Positions 62,965 through 64,000 of a stretch of DNA of 64,000 bases are shown piece after piece. Location: NCBI GenBank assembly GCA_013001055.1, contig JABDNH010000007.1:124001-188000 (forward strand). Reading direction: 5' to 3'. Under the pieces are notes generated by a model. It searched no databases and was not told the DNA's origin. It saw only the letters and a list, made by a program, of their open reading frames with translations. The position numbers were made by a program, and so were the translations under genes. Every line of letters starts with the position of its first letter. Positions within the stretch are counted from its first letter, which is position 1. Source of the stretch: Sphingomonas sp. (GTDB lineage: Bacteria > Pseudomonadota > Alphaproteobacteria > Sphingomonadales > Sphingomonadaceae).

Positions 62965-64000
62965 CTACTGGTTATTCTGTCGATTAAGAAAGCTTGGAAT
63001 ATCAATTGGTTCGCGGCGGAAACCAGGCCCATCGGTGGCACCCGATTCGGTTTCGTCCGCGCCCTTGGCGATATTGCTCATCCGCTCGAACAAAGTGCCA
63101 CCTGAGGCGGCGCCAGCGGCGGGCTCTTCAGCCGTAACTCCACCCTCGGCGTCGTCTTCGTCCGGCAGGTCGTCGGCTTCCGGTGCAATGAAGGGCGGCT
63201 TGCTGACCGGCGGGGTCAGCACGTCCTCATTGTCGAGCACCAGTTCATCAGCTTCGTCTTCAGCCGTCAGGTCGAGAATTTCCTCTTCCTCATTGGCCGT
63301 TTCGGGGACGCTGACCTGTGTCGGCGTGTCGTCGATTCCGGCGGGCGCCGTCTTGGGCGTCGGGAAGGTAAAGACCTTGCCCGGCTGCGATGCTGCAGTG
63401 GTCGTTGCCGCGGGCTTGTGCATGGCCGCCTCTTCGCCATCTATACCCGTCGCCACCACGCTGACGCGGATCTGGCCTTCCATGTCCTGGTTGAACGCGC
63501 TGCCCCAGATGATGTTGGCGTCGTCGTCGACCAATTCCTTGATGTGGCTGGCGGCCTCGTCGACCTCCATCAGCTTCATGTCTTCGCCGCCAACGATCGA
63601 GATGATGACGCCCTTCGCGCCCTTCATGCTGACGCCGTCGAGCAGCGGGTTCGAGATGGCCTTTTCGGCGGCTTCGATGGCGCGATTGTCGCCCGAGGCC
63701 TCGCCCGTGCCCATCATTGCCTTGCCCATTTCGCCCATGACCGAACGAACATCGGCAAAGTCGAGGTTGATGAGACCCGGCATGACCATGAGATCGGTGA
63801 TCCCGCGGACGCCCTGCTTCAGCACCTCGTCCGCCATTTCGAACGCTTCCTTGAACGTCGTGTCGGCATTGGCGAGACGGAACAGATTCTGGTTCGGAAT
63901 GACGATCAGCGTGTCGACATGCTGCTGCAATTCCTCGATGCCCGCGTCAGCCGACCGCATGCGGCGCGATCCTTCGAAGGCAAACGGCTTGGTTACCACG
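62965..64000 (-). CDS. ftsZ: Cell division protein FtsZ, N-terminus beyond window edge
   Basis: [59 protein letters not shown]..; conserved C-terminal peptide DIPSFLNRQ. Confidence 0.97.
   Translation of the reverse strand, partial: VVTKPFAFEGSRRMRSADAGIEELQQHVDTLIVIPNQNLFRLANADTTFKEAFEMADEVLKQGVRGITDLMVMPGLINLDFADVRSVMGEMGKAMMGTGEASGDNRAIEAAEKAISNPLLDGVSMKGAKGVIISIVGGEDMKLMEVDEAASHIKELVDDDANIIWGSAFNQDMEGQIRVSVVATGIDGEEAAMHKPAATTTAASQPGKVFTFPTPKTAPAGIDDTPTQVSVPETANEEEEILDLTAEDEADELVLDNEDVLTPPVSKPPFIAPEADDLPDEDDAEGGVTAEEPAAGAASGGTLFERMSNIAKGADETESGATDGPGFRREPIDIPSFLNRQNNQ

Overview
This 64 kb window is chromosomal DNA from a GC-rich alphaproteobacterium, most likely Sphingomonadales judging from protein character and gene order. 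Nearly all of it is dense core genome. I see no phage, transposon, CRISPR array, rRNA or tRNA. Recognisable blocks are: PDH E2/E3; ctrA with a structured promoter; ilvA; a DsbD-type reductase; a split-metH/metF operon headed by an ArsR-methyltransferase regulator; groESL with a CIRCE element; sppA; TCA genes (lpd, sucB, sucA, sucD, mdh, sdhB); glnE; a complete general stress response (GSR) locus (ecfG, phyR, nepR, phyP-like kinase); tatABC; scpAB; nagZ; argS; an ECF sigma/membrane protein pair; a DUF1501/DUF1800 pair; dgt; and the 3' part of ftsZ. The most interesting material lies around the GSR locus. (1) An exact GGAAC-N16-CGTT EcfG-type promoter (48430-48454) has no ORF behind it. It fires into two consecutive near-perfect hairpins with C7 and C10 loops, antisense to the 3' end of tatC. 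This looks like a GsrN-like, GSR-controlled sRNA. (2) A second small NepR-like protein (44624-44803) sits behind an EcfG-like promoter, convergent with ecfG. (3) The canonical nepR (TTG start, 46657-46833) is missing from the ORF track. (4) The adjacent histidine kinase has a degenerate ATPase domain. Other points of interest are a perfect palindromic operator in front of the ArsR-MTase/metH/metF operon and tandem CtrA/CcrM sites upstream of ctrA. All family calls are made by eye from sequence; no database search was run.
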